From contig NZ_JAIFZQ010000002.1 of NCBI RefSeq assembly GCF_019710585.1, positions 93,481-157,480 of the forward strand: a DNA stretch of 64,000 nucleotides, written 5' to 3'. Shown here one piece after another: positions 35,917-44,524 of the stretch. Source of the DNA: Arthrobacter sp. MAHUQ-56 (GTDB taxonomy: Bacteria; Actinomycetota; Actinomycetes; Actinomycetales; Micrococcaceae). The first letter of the stretch is position 1. Each line of letters begins with the position of its first letter. A program made the translations under genes and the position numbers. Under the pieces are notes generated by a model, which was not told the DNA's origin, did no database searches, and saw only the letters and a list, made by a program, of their open reading frames with translations.

Positions 35917-35945
35917 TTTGAAACGTATCAGAAAACGCTTTCAAA
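35917..35945. promoter_or_regulatory. Two adjoining LacI-type boxes before the YetA-like gene
   Basis: TTGAAACGTATCAG (35918-35931) abuts GAAAACGCTTTC (35931-35942); both have the central CG of LacI-family sites. The outer bases also form a larger dyad, TTTGAAACG against CGCTTTCAAA. The same two box types stand in front of the PL11 lyase gene. They lie 35-60 bases before the ATG at 35977. Confidence 0.6.
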
Positions 35946-35976
35946 CAGCGGGCACAAGACAACGGAGTTGAAGCAC

Positions 35977-38616
35977 ATGGCGGAAACGCTCATCAGGTGG
36001 ATCGACGGCGGGGCACCGGCAGGGATCAGCGGCGGAACCACGTGGGGCATGCCCTTCGCGCGCGGAACAGTCAGCGGGTCAGGCAGCCTGGCGGTGCAGG
36101 ATGCCGACGGCAAACCCGTCACCAGCCAGGCGTGGCCCTTGGCCACGTGGCCGGACGGGTCCCTGAAGTGGGCGGGCATTGCGCTCGGCGCCACGGACGC
36201 ACCCTCCGGCAGCTACCACGTGACGTTCGACGGCGGCGCGGCACCTTCCGGAGCCAGCCAGCCGGCGTCGTCCACTGCCCGGGTCACCGTCACCGAAGGT
36301 GCCGGCGCCCTCACGGTGGACACCGGCACCCTGCAGATGGAGATCAACCGCAGCGGCAGCACCCTGTTCAGCAGCCTTTCCCGGGACGGCCGGGAAGTTG
36401 CCCGCGACGCCCGGCTGGTCAGCCTGCTGCAGGACGGCGTCCCCGAAGGAGCCGGGACTGCACGCCGGGACGCCTTCACCGGCGAGGTCACCCACGTCGC
36501 CGTCGAACAGGACGGGCCGGTCCGCGCCGTGGTCCGGCTGGAAGGCCGGCACCGCCCGGATGCGCCCGGCGGCGGGCGGGAGTGGCTGCCCTTCGTGGTC
36601 CGGTTCTACTTCTACGCCAACGCCCGCAGCGTACGGATGGTCCACTCCTTCATCTGGGACGGCGACGCGGAGCGCGACTTCCTGGCCGGCCTGGGCGTCC
36701 GCTTCACCGTCCCGCTCGAGGCCGACCTGCATGACCGGCACGTGCGCATCGCCGGGGCCCACGGCGGCTTCCTCACCGAAGCTGTCCGCGGCCTGACCGG
36801 ACTGCGGCGCGATCCGGGCGGGGCGGTCCGCGAAGCGCAGATTGCCGGCAGGCCCACTCCCCCGCCGGAAACCTGGAACCCGGAGGTCTCCGAACGGCTG
36901 CACCTTATCCCCACCTGGGGCGACTACACCCTCGCCCAACTCACCGCGGACGGCTTCGAACTGCGCAAGCGGACGGCTCCAGGCCATGGCTGGGTGGGTA
37001 TTTCCGGCGGGACCCGGTCGGCCGGGTTCTGCGCGCTGAGCGATACCCGCGGCGGGCTCGGCGTTGGCATCAGGGACTTCTGGCAGTCGCACCCCGGGCA
37101 GTTGGACATCCGTGGCGCGGCCGCCAGCGAGGCCACCCTCACCGCCTGGCTCTACTCCCCGGAAGCGCAGCCCATGGACCTGCGTTTCTACCACGACGGC
37201 CTGGGCCAGGACACGTTCGAGGAGCAGCTCGAAGGACTGGAAGTCACCTACGAGGACTACGAGCCGGGCTTCGGCACTCCAACAGGCATTGCCCGCACAT
37301 CTGAGTTAACTCTCTTCGCCTACAACAGCACCCCGCCGACCGAAAGCCTCGCAGCCGATGCCGCAGCCGCCGCCACACCGGCCCTGCTGCAGGCCACGCC
37401 GGAGTACCTCCACTCCGCGGGCGTCTTCGGCGACTGGGATCCGGTGGACCGCAGCACTCCGGCCCGGGCCAGGCTGGAGGACCGGCTGGACTTCCTCTTC
37501 GATTTCTACGCCGGGCAGGTGGAACAGCGCCGGTGGTACGGGTTCTGGAACTACGGCGACGTGATGCACACCTACGACTTCGACCGGCATGTGTGGCGCT
37601 ATGACGTGGGCGGCTATGCATGGGACAACTCGGAACTCTCCCCGGACCTATGGCTCTGGTACTCCTACCTGCGGTCCGGCCGGGCGGACATTTTCCGGTT
37701 CGCCGAGGCCATGACCCGGCACACCGGCGAGGTGGACGTCTACCACCTGGGGCCGTGGAAGGGCCTGGGGTCCCGGCATAATGTCCAGCATTGGGGCTGC
37801 AGCGCCAAGCAGCTGCGGATCAGCACGCCCGCTTACCGGCGCTTCTACTACTACCTGACGGCGGACGAACGCACAGGCGACCTCCTCGCCGAACTGGTGG
37901 ACAGCGACCAGAACTTCCTGGGCCTGGACCCCGTGCGCAAGGTACGGCCCGACGCAGCCACCTACCGCCCGGACCGCGGCGCCCTGGGCGTGGGACTCGG
38001 CACGGACTGGGGTTCCCTCGCGGCAACCTGGCTCACCGACTGGGAGCGCACCGGCAACCCGCGGTCCCGCGACCGGCTGCTGGGCACCATGGCGGACATT
38101 GGCGCCCTCAAGTACGGCTTCCTCACCGGCGAAGCCCTGTATAGCCTGGACACGGGCCGCTTCGATACCCGGCGGGAGCAGATTTCGGTGTCGCACCTGA
38201 GCGCCGTGTTCGGGCTGGTGGAGATCTGCAGCGAGCTGGTGGACCTGGTGGATGACCCGGACTTCGAACGGGCCTGGCTGCAGTACTGCCGGCTGTTCCT
38301 GGCCACGCCCGAGGAGCAGATCGAGGCCGTGGGCCAGCCGCTGCCGGGCATCTACCTCACCCAGGCGCATAGCCGGCTCACCGCCTATGCCGCCGCCCGA
38401 CTGGGGGATCCGGAGCTGGCCGGGCGGACGTGGGAAAGCTTCGCCGAGGGCGGGGAGCACCTGAACCACGACTCGGCCTTCACGCTGCGGAAGATCCGGG
38501 CGCCGCATGTGCTGTTGCCGGTGGACGAGGCCCCCACCGTCTCCACCAATGACACCGCCCAGTTCGGGCTCGCGGTCATCCAGAACCTGGCGTTGGTGGG
38601 CAAGCACCTGCGCTGA
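35977..38616 (+). CDS. YetA / exo-rhamnogalacturonan lyase-like protein (PL26-like)
   Basis: An 879-residue protein I assign to the PcRGLX/YetA-like family (rhamnogalacturonan exolyase, polysaccharide lyase family 26-like). Recognisable parts are an N-terminal beta-sandwich region (FARGTVSGSG, WPLATWPDGSLKWAG) and a helical-barrel part with HNVQHWGCSAKQLRIS. No signal peptide is visible from the ATG at 35977, so it should act in the cytoplasm on imported rhamnogalacturonan oligosaccharides. The link to pectin is supported by the PL11 lyase at 39849-41858 and the shared LacI-type boxes. The family call is from memory of conserved segments and should be searched. Confidence 0.65.
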   Translation: MAETLIRWIDGGAPAGISGGTTWGMPFARGTVSGSGSLAVQDADGKPVTSQAWPLATWPDGSLKWAGIALGATDAPSGSYHVTFDGGAAPSGASQPASSTARVTVTEGAGALTVDTGTLQMEINRSGSTLFSSLSRDGREVARDARLVSLLQDGVPEGAGTARRDAFTGEVTHVAVEQDGPVRAVVRLEGRHRPDAPGGGREWLPFVVRFYFYANARSVRMVHSFIWDGDAERDFLAGLGVRFTVPLEADLHDRHVRIAGAHGGFLTEAVRGLTGLRRDPGGAVREAQIAGRPTPPPETWNPEVSERLHLIPTWGDYTLAQLTADGFELRKRTAPGHGWVGISGGTRSAGFCALSDTRGGLGVGIRDFWQSHPGQLDIRGAAASEATLTAWLYSPEAQPMDLRFYHDGLGQDTFEEQLEGLEVTYEDYEPGFGTPTGIARTSELTLFAYNSTPPTESLAADAAAAATPALLQATPEYLHSAGVFGDWDPVDRSTPARARLEDRLDFLFDFYAGQVEQRRWYGFWNYGDVMHTYDFDRHVWRYDVGGYAWDNSELSPDLWLWYSYLRSGRADIFRFAEAMTRHTGEVDVYHLGPWKGLGSRHNVQHWGCSAKQLRISTPAYRRFYYYLTADERTGDLLAELVDSDQNFLGLDPVRKVRPDAATYRPDRGALGVGLGTDWGSLAATWLTDWERTGNPRSRDRLLGTMADIGALKYGFLTGEALYSLDTGRFDTRREQISVSHLSAVFGLVEICSELVDLVDDPDFERAWLQYCRLFLATPEEQIEAVGQPLPGIYLTQAHSRLTAYAAARLGDPELAGRTWESFAEGGEHLNHDSAFTLRKIRAPHVLLPVDEAPTVSTNDTAQFGLAVIQNLALVGKHLR

Positions 38617-38639
38617 CATCCCGCCCCGGCCCCAAGTAC

Positions 38640-38687
38640 GTAGCAGTAAGTGTCGTTTTGAGGGTTCGCAACGACACTTACTGCTAC
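38640..38687. repeat. Perfect 18-bp inverted repeat, REP-like or terminator
   Basis: Arms at 38640-38657 and 38670-38687 are fully complementary over 18 bp (left arm begins GTAGCAGTAAGTG), with a 12-base loop TTGAGGGTTCGC. It lies 24 bases after the YetA-like stop. Its AT content is higher than the other terminators here and there is no T-run, so it may be a dispersed repeat rather than a simple terminator. Confidence 0.55.
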
Positions 38688-38802
38688 CCAGTTGGGTCAG
38701 GAATCAGGGTGGCGGCAGGGGCGGCCAAAAGGTATGTTGGTAAGCATGCTGATGATTTTTACTGACTCATCGGCTTTCCGGTAACACTGCGAAGGAGACG
38801 TT

Positions 38803-39738
38803 ATGAGCACGAAGGTGGAAAAACGCATTCTGGTGAACGTTCCGGTAAGCACGGCTTACAACCAGTGGACCCAGTTCGAGGAATTCCCGCACTTCATGGG
38901 CGGCGTCAAGAGCGTGACGCAACTCAGCGACGACCGGCTGGAGTGGGTGGCCGAGATCGGCGGCGTCCGCCGCCAGTGGGAAGCAAAGATCCTTGAACAG
39001 GTCCCGGACCGCAAGGTTGCCTGGGCCGCCACGGAAGGCGCCACGAACGCCGGCGCCGTGGAATTCGAGGACGTGGGTGGCGGCCAGACGTCGCTGCAGC
39101 TGACGCTCGAATACGAGCCCGAAGGTTTGATTGAGAAGGTGGGCGACAAGCTCAACGTCGTGGACCGGCAGGCCGAAGCCGACCTGCAGCGGTTCAAGGA
39201 GTTCATCGAGGACGAAGGCTACGCCAGCGGTGCATGGCGCGGCGCCGTCAACCCCGGCGCAACGGTTGGATCGCCCGGCGTGGAGCACGCAGGGGCATCC
39301 CTGGGTGACTCCGGCAAGGCCGGCGTTTCAGGCAAGATGGCCGCAGGCCTTGGTGTCGCGGCGGCGGCAGGTGCCGCGGCAGCTATGGCCGCCAGCGGCA
39401 ACAAGGAAGAAACCCGCGACGTGACGGTCACGGAAGCCACCCCGGTGGAGCCCGTCGTTCCTGCCGAACCGCTGACCACGGGGGCCACCACCGGCGCAGC
39501 ATGGACCGAATCGGAGACCCCGGCGGCAAGCACTGCGCCAGCATCGGGCTCGATCGGCGACCTGGACGACGGTCGGATCGGCCACCCGTTCGACCAGACC
39601 AACGGCTTGGTGGACGCCACGGGCGAGTCCGACGAAACCCTGGAAGGCGAGAACCTGAGCGCCGGCGAGCGGCGCGAGGACGACCGCCGGTCCGACGGCG
39701 GACTGCCGCCAGTGGGCGGCAACCTCGGCGGGCACTAA
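38803..39738 (+). CDS. SRPBCC (START-like) domain protein with low-complexity tail
   Basis: A 311-residue protein. Residues 1-145 form a polyketide-cyclase-like SRPBCC domain (RILVNVPVSTAYNQWTQFEEF, EWVAEIGGVRRQWEA, FKEFIEDEG). A short hydrophobic Ala-rich stretch follows (AAGLGVAAAAGAAAAMAAS), then an acidic Thr/Pro/Ala-rich tail ending GGNLGGH. SRPBCC domains bind hydrophobic ligands; the role here is unknown. GAAGGAGA precedes the ATG. A strong terminator follows. Confidence 0.8.
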   Translation: MSTKVEKRILVNVPVSTAYNQWTQFEEFPHFMGGVKSVTQLSDDRLEWVAEIGGVRRQWEAKILEQVPDRKVAWAATEGATNAGAVEFEDVGGGQTSLQLTLEYEPEGLIEKVGDKLNVVDRQAEADLQRFKEFIEDEGYASGAWRGAVNPGATVGSPGVEHAGASLGDSGKAGVSGKMAAGLGVAAAAGAAAAMAASGNKEETRDVTVTEATPVEPVVPAEPLTTGATTGAAWTESETPAASTAPASGSIGDLDDGRIGHPFDQTNGLVDATGESDETLEGENLSAGERREDDRRSDGGLPPVGGNLGGH

Positions 39739-39790
39739 GCCGGCCGGAGCGACCCCGCCGGATCGGCCCCGGCTTTAGCCGGTGAATGCC

Positions 39791-39830
39791 AAAGCGCCGC
39801 CCGCCTCTCCCCCGAGGCGGGCGGCGCTTT
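39791..39830. terminator. Bidirectional terminator
   Basis: A perfect 17-bp inverted repeat starting AAAGCGCCGCC (39791-39807) and ending GGCGGCGCTTT (39814-39830), with a six-base loop, between two convergent genes. Confidence 0.9.
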
Positions 39831-39848
39831 CGCGTCAACGGGAATGAA

Positions 39849-41858
39849 CTACTTCGCGTCACCCGCGTAGAACACGGACGGCATGGCCGGGGCCTGCATG
39901 TCATGGCCGATGAAGAAACTGGGGTGCGGCGGCTGGTTGTAGCCCACGGTCTCCCGGGCAACGCCCGTCCGGTACATGGGATCGTGCATCAGGGTGCGGA
40001 GCCGGACCTCGGTGGGCGAGGTGGTGGTGTAGATCCGCAGTTCGGTGCTGTCAGCCGACGGGAAGACCAGTTCCTCACGCCAGTCGCCGAGGAGGTCCGC
40101 CTGGAGTGACGGGTTGCCCTTGGTGTGGTTGTTGGTGCGGGCACCGGCGGCCGTCAGGAGCCGGTCGCTGGTCTGGGTTTCCCAGTTCCACTTGGAAATG
40201 GTGGGCACGCCCATGCCTGCCCCGGCATCGAAGTCGTGGTCCACGATTTCCCGGAGGAGGTCGCCGTCCCACCAGGCCATGAAGTTGGCCGCCGGGATCT
40301 TGTCCCCGATCCGCTCGCCCTTGGCGGACATGAGGTAGCCCACCGGCGAGTTCCACGCGGCGTCGCCGCCCACGGCCCAGCTCTCGGAGCCCGGGAAGCG
40401 CGGGTCGATGTCGCCGGTGGCGCCGCGGCCGGTGTCCTTGACGGCGGGGATGCTCCAGAGCACCTCGCCAGTGGCGGAGTCACGGAACGTGGCGCCGCGG
40501 TTGCCGCTGGCGGACATGCTCTCGTGCACCGCGAACGTCTCCAGCCCCGGGCGGGACGGGTCGAGGTCGCCGGTGTGGATGGCGTCGCCGTGGCCGAGCC
40601 TGGTGTTGTACAGGGGGGTTCCGTCGTCGTCGATGGTCATGGAGCCGAAGACGAACTCGTCCCTGCCGTCCTGGTCCACATCCGCCACGGACAGGTTGTG
40701 GTTGCCCTGCCCCTTATACTCGGCGCCCGCCGCGTCGGAGTCGAACTTCCAGCGCTTGGCCAGCTTGCCGTTCACCAGGTCGTAGGTAACCAGGACGGTG
40801 CGGGTGTAGTAGCCGCGGCTGAACATCATGGAGGGGTGCTCGCCGTCGAGGTAGGCCACGCCCGCGAGGAAGCGGTCCACCCGGTTGCCGTAGCTGTCGC
40901 CCCACGCGGACACGGTGCCGCGCGGCGGGTCATAGGGGACGGTGTCCATGATGGTGCCGCTGGCACCGTTGAAGACCGTGAGGAATTCCGGGCCGGACAG
41001 CACGTAGCCGGCGCTGGTGCGGTAGTCCGCTGCAGGATCCCCGATGACCGTGCCCGCCGCGTCGGTGGTGCCGTCCGCGGTCTTGAACGCCACCTCGGCC
41101 TTGCCGTCGCCGTCGAAGTCGTAGGCCAGCATCTGGGTGTAGTGGGCCCCGGCGCGGATGTTGCGGCCCAGGTCGATACGCCACAGCTTGGTGCCGTCCA
41201 CCTTGTAGGCGTCCACGTAGACGTTGCCGGTGTAGCCGGACTTGGAGTTGTCCTGCGCGTTGGTGGGGTTCCAGAGCTGGATGATTTCGTAGGTGCCGTC
41301 GCCATCCAGGTCAGCGACACTGGAGTCGTTGGCGGTGTAGCTGTAGGCCTGCCCGGCGGGGGTGACGCCGTCAGCCGGCTTGTCCAGCTTGATGGGCAGG
41401 TAGTTCTGCGCCAACGGGCTGAATTCGGCGGTGAGTTTGTCCTGCCCGTTGCCGTTCCCCACTGTTTTGATGACGTACTTGGAGTCCGCCGTCCCTGCCG
41501 GATCCACGTAGGTGGTGGTGTTCCGGATGGGCTCGTCGGTGATCTGGACGCCGTCCCGGATGACGTGGAAGCCCACGCTGTCCCTGTCCAGGCCCAGCAT
41601 CCGCCAGCCGAGGTTGACACCCTGGTCCGTCAGCACTGCGACGGGCGCCCGGTCCAGGTTTTCCACCTGGCGCTTGGGTTGCGACTGCGGCGCCACTCCG
41701 TTCGCAGCAGGATTGGGTTGATCGGGGTCGGCCGCAGCGAGGGGAACACCGGTGAACACCAGTGCTGCCGCCGTCAGCGTGGCTGCGGCCCCGGCGGGCG
41801 CAGCCTTCCATGCCCGGCCAGCGCGGTTTCTCAAGGAACATATTGAGGGGTTTGCCAA
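39849..41858 (-). CDS. Secreted rhamnogalacturonan lyase, polysaccharide lyase family 11
   Basis: A protein of about 669 residues of the YesW/YesX type. Repeated calcium-binding-like loops of the eight-bladed propeller are visible: VADLDGDGTYEI, AYDFDGDGKAEVAF, VADVDQDGRDEFVFG, with RGYYTRTVLVTYD and NHTKGNPSLQADLLGDWREE. It cleaves the rhamnogalacturonan-I backbone. I place the start at TTG 41858, which has AAAGGAG seven bases upstream and gives a signal peptide (basic RNRAGRAWK, hydrophobic stretch, PLAAA). The annotated upstream ATG adds 21 basic residues and ignores that site. Extracellular action would feed the intracellular YetA-like enzyme. Confidence 0.88.
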   Translation of the reverse strand: MANPSICSLRNRAGRAWKAAPAGAAATLTAAALVFTGVPLAAADPDQPNPAANGVAPQSQPKRQVENLDRAPVAVLTDQGVNLGWRMLGLDRDSVGFHVIRDGVQITDEPIRNTTTYVDPAGTADSKYVIKTVGNGNGQDKLTAEFSPLAQNYLPIKLDKPADGVTPAGQAYSYTANDSSVADLDGDGTYEIIQLWNPTNAQDNSKSGYTGNVYVDAYKVDGTKLWRIDLGRNIRAGAHYTQMLAYDFDGDGKAEVAFKTADGTTDAAGTVIGDPAADYRTSAGYVLSGPEFLTVFNGASGTIMDTVPYDPPRGTVSAWGDSYGNRVDRFLAGVAYLDGEHPSMMFSRGYYTRTVLVTYDLVNGKLAKRWKFDSDAAGAEYKGQGNHNLSVADVDQDGRDEFVFGSMTIDDDGTPLYNTRLGHGDAIHTGDLDPSRPGLETFAVHESMSASGNRGATFRDSATGEVLWSIPAVKDTGRGATGDIDPRFPGSESWAVGGDAAWNSPVGYLMSAKGERIGDKIPAANFMAWWDGDLLREIVDHDFDAGAGMGVPTISKWNWETQTSDRLLTAAGARTNNHTKGNPSLQADLLGDWREELVFPSADSTELRIYTTTSPTEVRLRTLMHDPMYRTGVARETVGYNQPPHPSFFIGHDMQAPAMPSVFYAGDAK

Positions 41859-41907
41859 AAGAACATCTCCTTTGATGCGGCGGCAGCTGAGTCTGCCGCA
41901 CGCGAGT

Positions 41908-41987
41908 TTGGAACGTTTCAACCGCGCAGCAGCAACTCCCCTGACGTGTGATTGACATGGGGTCCGCTGCGCTTAGAAAGCGCTTTC
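41908..41987. promoter_or_regulatory. LacI-type boxes upstream of the PL11 lyase gene
   Basis: TTGGAACGTTTCAA (41908-41921) is a 14-bp palindrome with one mismatched pair, and GAAAGCGCTTTC (41976-41987) is a perfect 12-bp palindrome. Both have central CG or GC symmetry typical of LacI sites and match the two boxes before the YetA-like gene (11 of 14 and 11 of 12 positions). Confidence 0.6.
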
Positions 41988-42101
41988 CGCCCTCTAGGTT
42001 TATCAGCGCATGACAATCCTGGTCAAGGGTTTGACCGAAGTGATTGGGAGAAATTGTTCAGTTACGTTTGCTTGTGCACACACCGAAAACCACCGCCCGC
42101 G

Positions 42102-42581
42102 CTACCTCGCCGCCACCGCCTGCAGCAGCGGCACAGTCCTGGCGGGCATCACTTCCACCAGGGACATCGCCGTACTGGTGCGGACGACGCCGGCAATCGC
42201 CAGCATCGCATTGGTCACCCGGTGCAGGTCGGCCGGGTCTTTCGCGGCCACCTTTGCGAGCAGGTCGGCATCGCCCGTGGTGGCGTGCATCTCGATGATT
42301 TCCGGAATGTCCTGCAGCGCGGCCACGGCGGCATCGCTGGAGGACTGGCTGATGGAGATCGAGATGAAAGCGGTCAACGGAAGGCCCAGGGCTGCGGTGC
42401 GGACGCGCTGGCTAAACGGGGCCAGGCTTCCGTCGTTCACCAGCCGGCGCAACCTGGCGTGGATGGTATTGCGCGCCACGCCCAGCGACCTCGACAGGGA
42501 CAGGACGGTCGCCTGGGGGTCGCGGTCCAGTGTGAGGAGGATCTCTGCGTCTAGGGCATCAATGAGGTGCATACTGAGCAT
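42102..42581 (-). CDS. Lrp/AsnC-family transcriptional regulator
   Basis: A 159-residue Lrp-type regulator: N-terminal helix-turn-helix (LDAEILLTLDRDPQATVLSL, then VARNTIHARLRRL) and an effector-binding RAM domain (FISISIS, MHATTGDADLLAKV). It is divergent from the aminotransferase gene, so regulation of that operon by an amino acid is likely. The start may be three codons later (ATG at 42572). Confidence 0.87.
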   Translation of the reverse strand: MLSMHLIDALDAEILLTLDRDPQATVLSLSRSLGVARNTIHARLRRLVNDGSLAPFSQRVRTAALGLPLTAFISISISQSSSDAAVAALQDIPEIIEMHATTGDADLLAKVAAKDPADLHRVTNAMLAIAGVVRTSTAMSLVEVMPARTVPLLQAVAAR

Positions 42582-42673
42582 TTTGCCACCGGATTACTTC
42601 GATGTACCCGGATCTGTCCTGCTGGGGAAGGCCGTGTTGCGCAGACGTCCTGCGTTGCCCCACCATGCTGTGC

Positions 42674-43783
42674 ATGACCACCACCCTTCCCGAAACCGCC
42701 GTACCCGAAGTGCGTGCCGCCGTCGCCCAGCTCCCCGCCTACGTGGCTGGCAGGAGCGCGCAGACTGAGCTGACCGCGGCCCTGGCCTCGAACGAAAGCC
42801 ACTTCACTCCCCTGCCATCGGTGGTGGAGGCGATCACCGCCGAGGCCGGCCGCATCCACCGCTACCCCAGCATGGGTGCCGTGGAGGCACGGGAAGCAAT
42901 CGCGCAGCATCACGGCGTCGACGCCGATGAAGTTGCCGCCGGGCCGGGAAGCTCCGGTGTGCTGCAGCAGATCATCTCAGCGGTGTGCGGACATGGCGAC
43001 GAAGTGGTGTTCGCCTGGCGGTCCTTCGAGGCCTACCCCATCCTGGTGGCTGTGGCCGGTGCGGTCTCCGTCCGCGTGCCGCTGCTGGCGGACGAACACC
43101 ACGACCTCGATGCCATGGCCGCGGCGATCACGGACCGGACGCGCCTCGTGATCCTGTGCTCGCCCAACAACCCCACCGGCGTGTCCATCAGCGGGGATGC
43201 GCTGGAGCGCTTCCTGCGGTCCGTGCCGCCGCGGGTGCTCGTGGTACTGGACGAGGCCTACATCGAATTCCAGCGCGGCCCGGGCGTGGACGCGCTGGAC
43301 TTCTACCGCCGCTACCCCAACCTCTGCATCCTGCGTACCTTCTCGAAGGCCTACGGGCTGGCAGGACTGCGGGTCGGCTACGCCATCGCGCGGCCTGACA
43401 TCGCCGAGGGCCTGCGCCGTACCGCCGTGCCGTTCGGCGTCAACAGGATGGCGCAGGCTGCCGCGGTTGCGTCGCTGGCCGCCGAAGAGGAAATCCGTGA
43501 GCGGACGGATGCGGTGGCTGCGGAACGGACACGGGTTCTCGAAGCCCTTCGCGGCTACGGCTGGGACGTGCCGGACAGCCAGGCGAACTTCTACTGGCTT
43601 CGCACTTCCGATGAGCTCCGGGAACGGCTCCTCGCCGCCCTCGGCGAGGCCGACATCCTGGCCCGCGGCTACGCCGTGGACGGTGTCCGGATCACGCTCG
43701 CCGACCCCGAGACCAACAACAGGGTCCTGGCTGTCCTGGCCGACCGCGGGCGGTTCGGGCTTGCATCAGGCGCAGGGCAATGA
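42674..43783 (+). CDS. HisC-like / aromatic-amino-acid aminotransferase
   Basis: A 369-residue fold-type I PLP enzyme. ALASNESHFTPLPSV, the SPNNPTG motif, VVLDEAYIEF with the PLP-binding Asp, and FSKAYGLAGLRVGY with the catalytic Lys place it in the histidinol-phosphate/aromatic aminotransferase group. No other histidine gene is adjacent, and an Lrp regulator is divergent, so an aromatic or similar amino acid is a likely substrate. No ribosome binding site precedes the ATG at 42674; an ATG nine bases earlier is possible and the mRNA may be leaderless. It overlaps the YitT gene by four bases. Confidence 0.83.
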   Translation: MTTTLPETAVPEVRAAVAQLPAYVAGRSAQTELTAALASNESHFTPLPSVVEAITAEAGRIHRYPSMGAVEAREAIAQHHGVDADEVAAGPGSSGVLQQIISAVCGHGDEVVFAWRSFEAYPILVAVAGAVSVRVPLLADEHHDLDAMAAAITDRTRLVILCSPNNPTGVSISGDALERFLRSVPPRVLVVLDEAYIEFQRGPGVDALDFYRRYPNLCILRTFSKAYGLAGLRVGYAIARPDIAEGLRRTAVPFGVNRMAQAAAVASLAAEEEIRERTDAVAAERTRVLEALRGYGWDVPDSQANFYWLRTSDELRERLLAALGEADILARGYAVDGVRITLADPETNNRVLAVLADRGRFGLASGAGQ

Positions 43784-44454
43784 GCACCGCCGTTACACCC
43801 GTTGCAGAAACCACGACGGCGGCAGGCGCCGCGACGGCGGCAGGCGCCGCGCCGCCGTCGGCCGTCCGGCATTCCGTGGTGGAGGATGTCCTGGGCATCC
43901 TGACCGGCACGTTCGCCGCCTCACTGGGGCTGTTCCTGCTCAAGTCCAGCGCCGCCGTCACGGGTGGAACCGCCGGCCTGGCACTGCTGCTCAGCTACAC
44001 CGTTCCACTGCCGTTCGGCGTCATCTTCTTCGGGGTGAACCTGCCGTTCTTCGGGCTGGCCATCTGGAAGAAGGGCTGGAACTTCGCCCTTCGGACCGGC
44101 GCCGCCATCGCCTTGGTCTCAGTAATGGCCAGCCTGCACCCCGCCGCGCTCGGGTCGCTGCACATTGACCCCCTGTACGGTGTGCTGGGCGGAAACCTGT
44201 TGGCCGGCGTCGGGCTGCTGATCCTGTTCCGGCACAAGTCCAGCCTGGGCGGCTTCAACATCCTTGCCCTGCTGCTGCAGGAGAAACTGAAGTGGCGGGC
44301 CGGCTACGTGCAGATGGTGCTGGATGTGGCCATAGTGCTGGCCGCGCTGGCCTTGGTTCCGCCACTGATGGTCCTGCTGTCCGCGGCCGGTGCCACCCTG
44401 CTGAACCTCATCCTCGCGCTGAACCACCGGCCCGGACGCTATCTGGGAAAGTAG
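43780..44454 (+). CDS. YitT-family membrane protein
   Basis: A 224-residue integral membrane protein with five or six helices and YitT/DUF161 features (SLGLFLLKSSAAVTGGTAGLAL, shown here only in part; PFGVIFFGVNLPFF; HKSSLGGFNILALLL). It begins with an Ala/Thr-rich 30-residue cytoplasmic segment. Function unknown; it is translated with the aminotransferase (ATGA overlap), so export or uptake of a related amino acid is a possibility. Confidence 0.8.
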   Translation: MSTAVTPVAETTTAAGAATAAGAAPPSAVRHSVVEDVLGILTGTFAASLGLFLLKSSAAVTGGTAGLALLLSYTVPLPFGVIFFGVNLPFFGLAIWKKGWNFALRTGAAIALVSVMASLHPAALGSLHIDPLYGVLGGNLLAGVGLLILFRHKSSLGGFNILALLLQEKLKWRAGYVQMVLDVAIVLAALALVPPLMVLLSAAGATLLNLILALNHRPGRYLGK

Positions 44455-44524
44455 CCGCACGAGGGCCGGTTTATTCCCCAAAAGTGCCTGAAATATCCGC
44501 GCGAAGGCCGCTGTTGCCGCCCAT

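Noticed and set aside
39849..41921. ATG start at 41921 for the PL11 lyase
   Set aside because: The extra residues put a basic Cys-containing stretch before the signal peptide, while TTG at 41858 has an ideal ribosome binding site.
42674..43783. Assigning the aminotransferase to histidine biosynthesis as hisC
   Set aside because: The sequence fits the HisC-like group, but no other his gene is near and an Lrp regulator is divergent. I left the gene symbol empty.
43827..43858. Short tandem repeat GGCGGCAGGCGCCGC-like in the YitT gene start
   Set aside because: It encodes an Ala/Gly-rich cytoplasmic segment; a simple coding repeat explains it.
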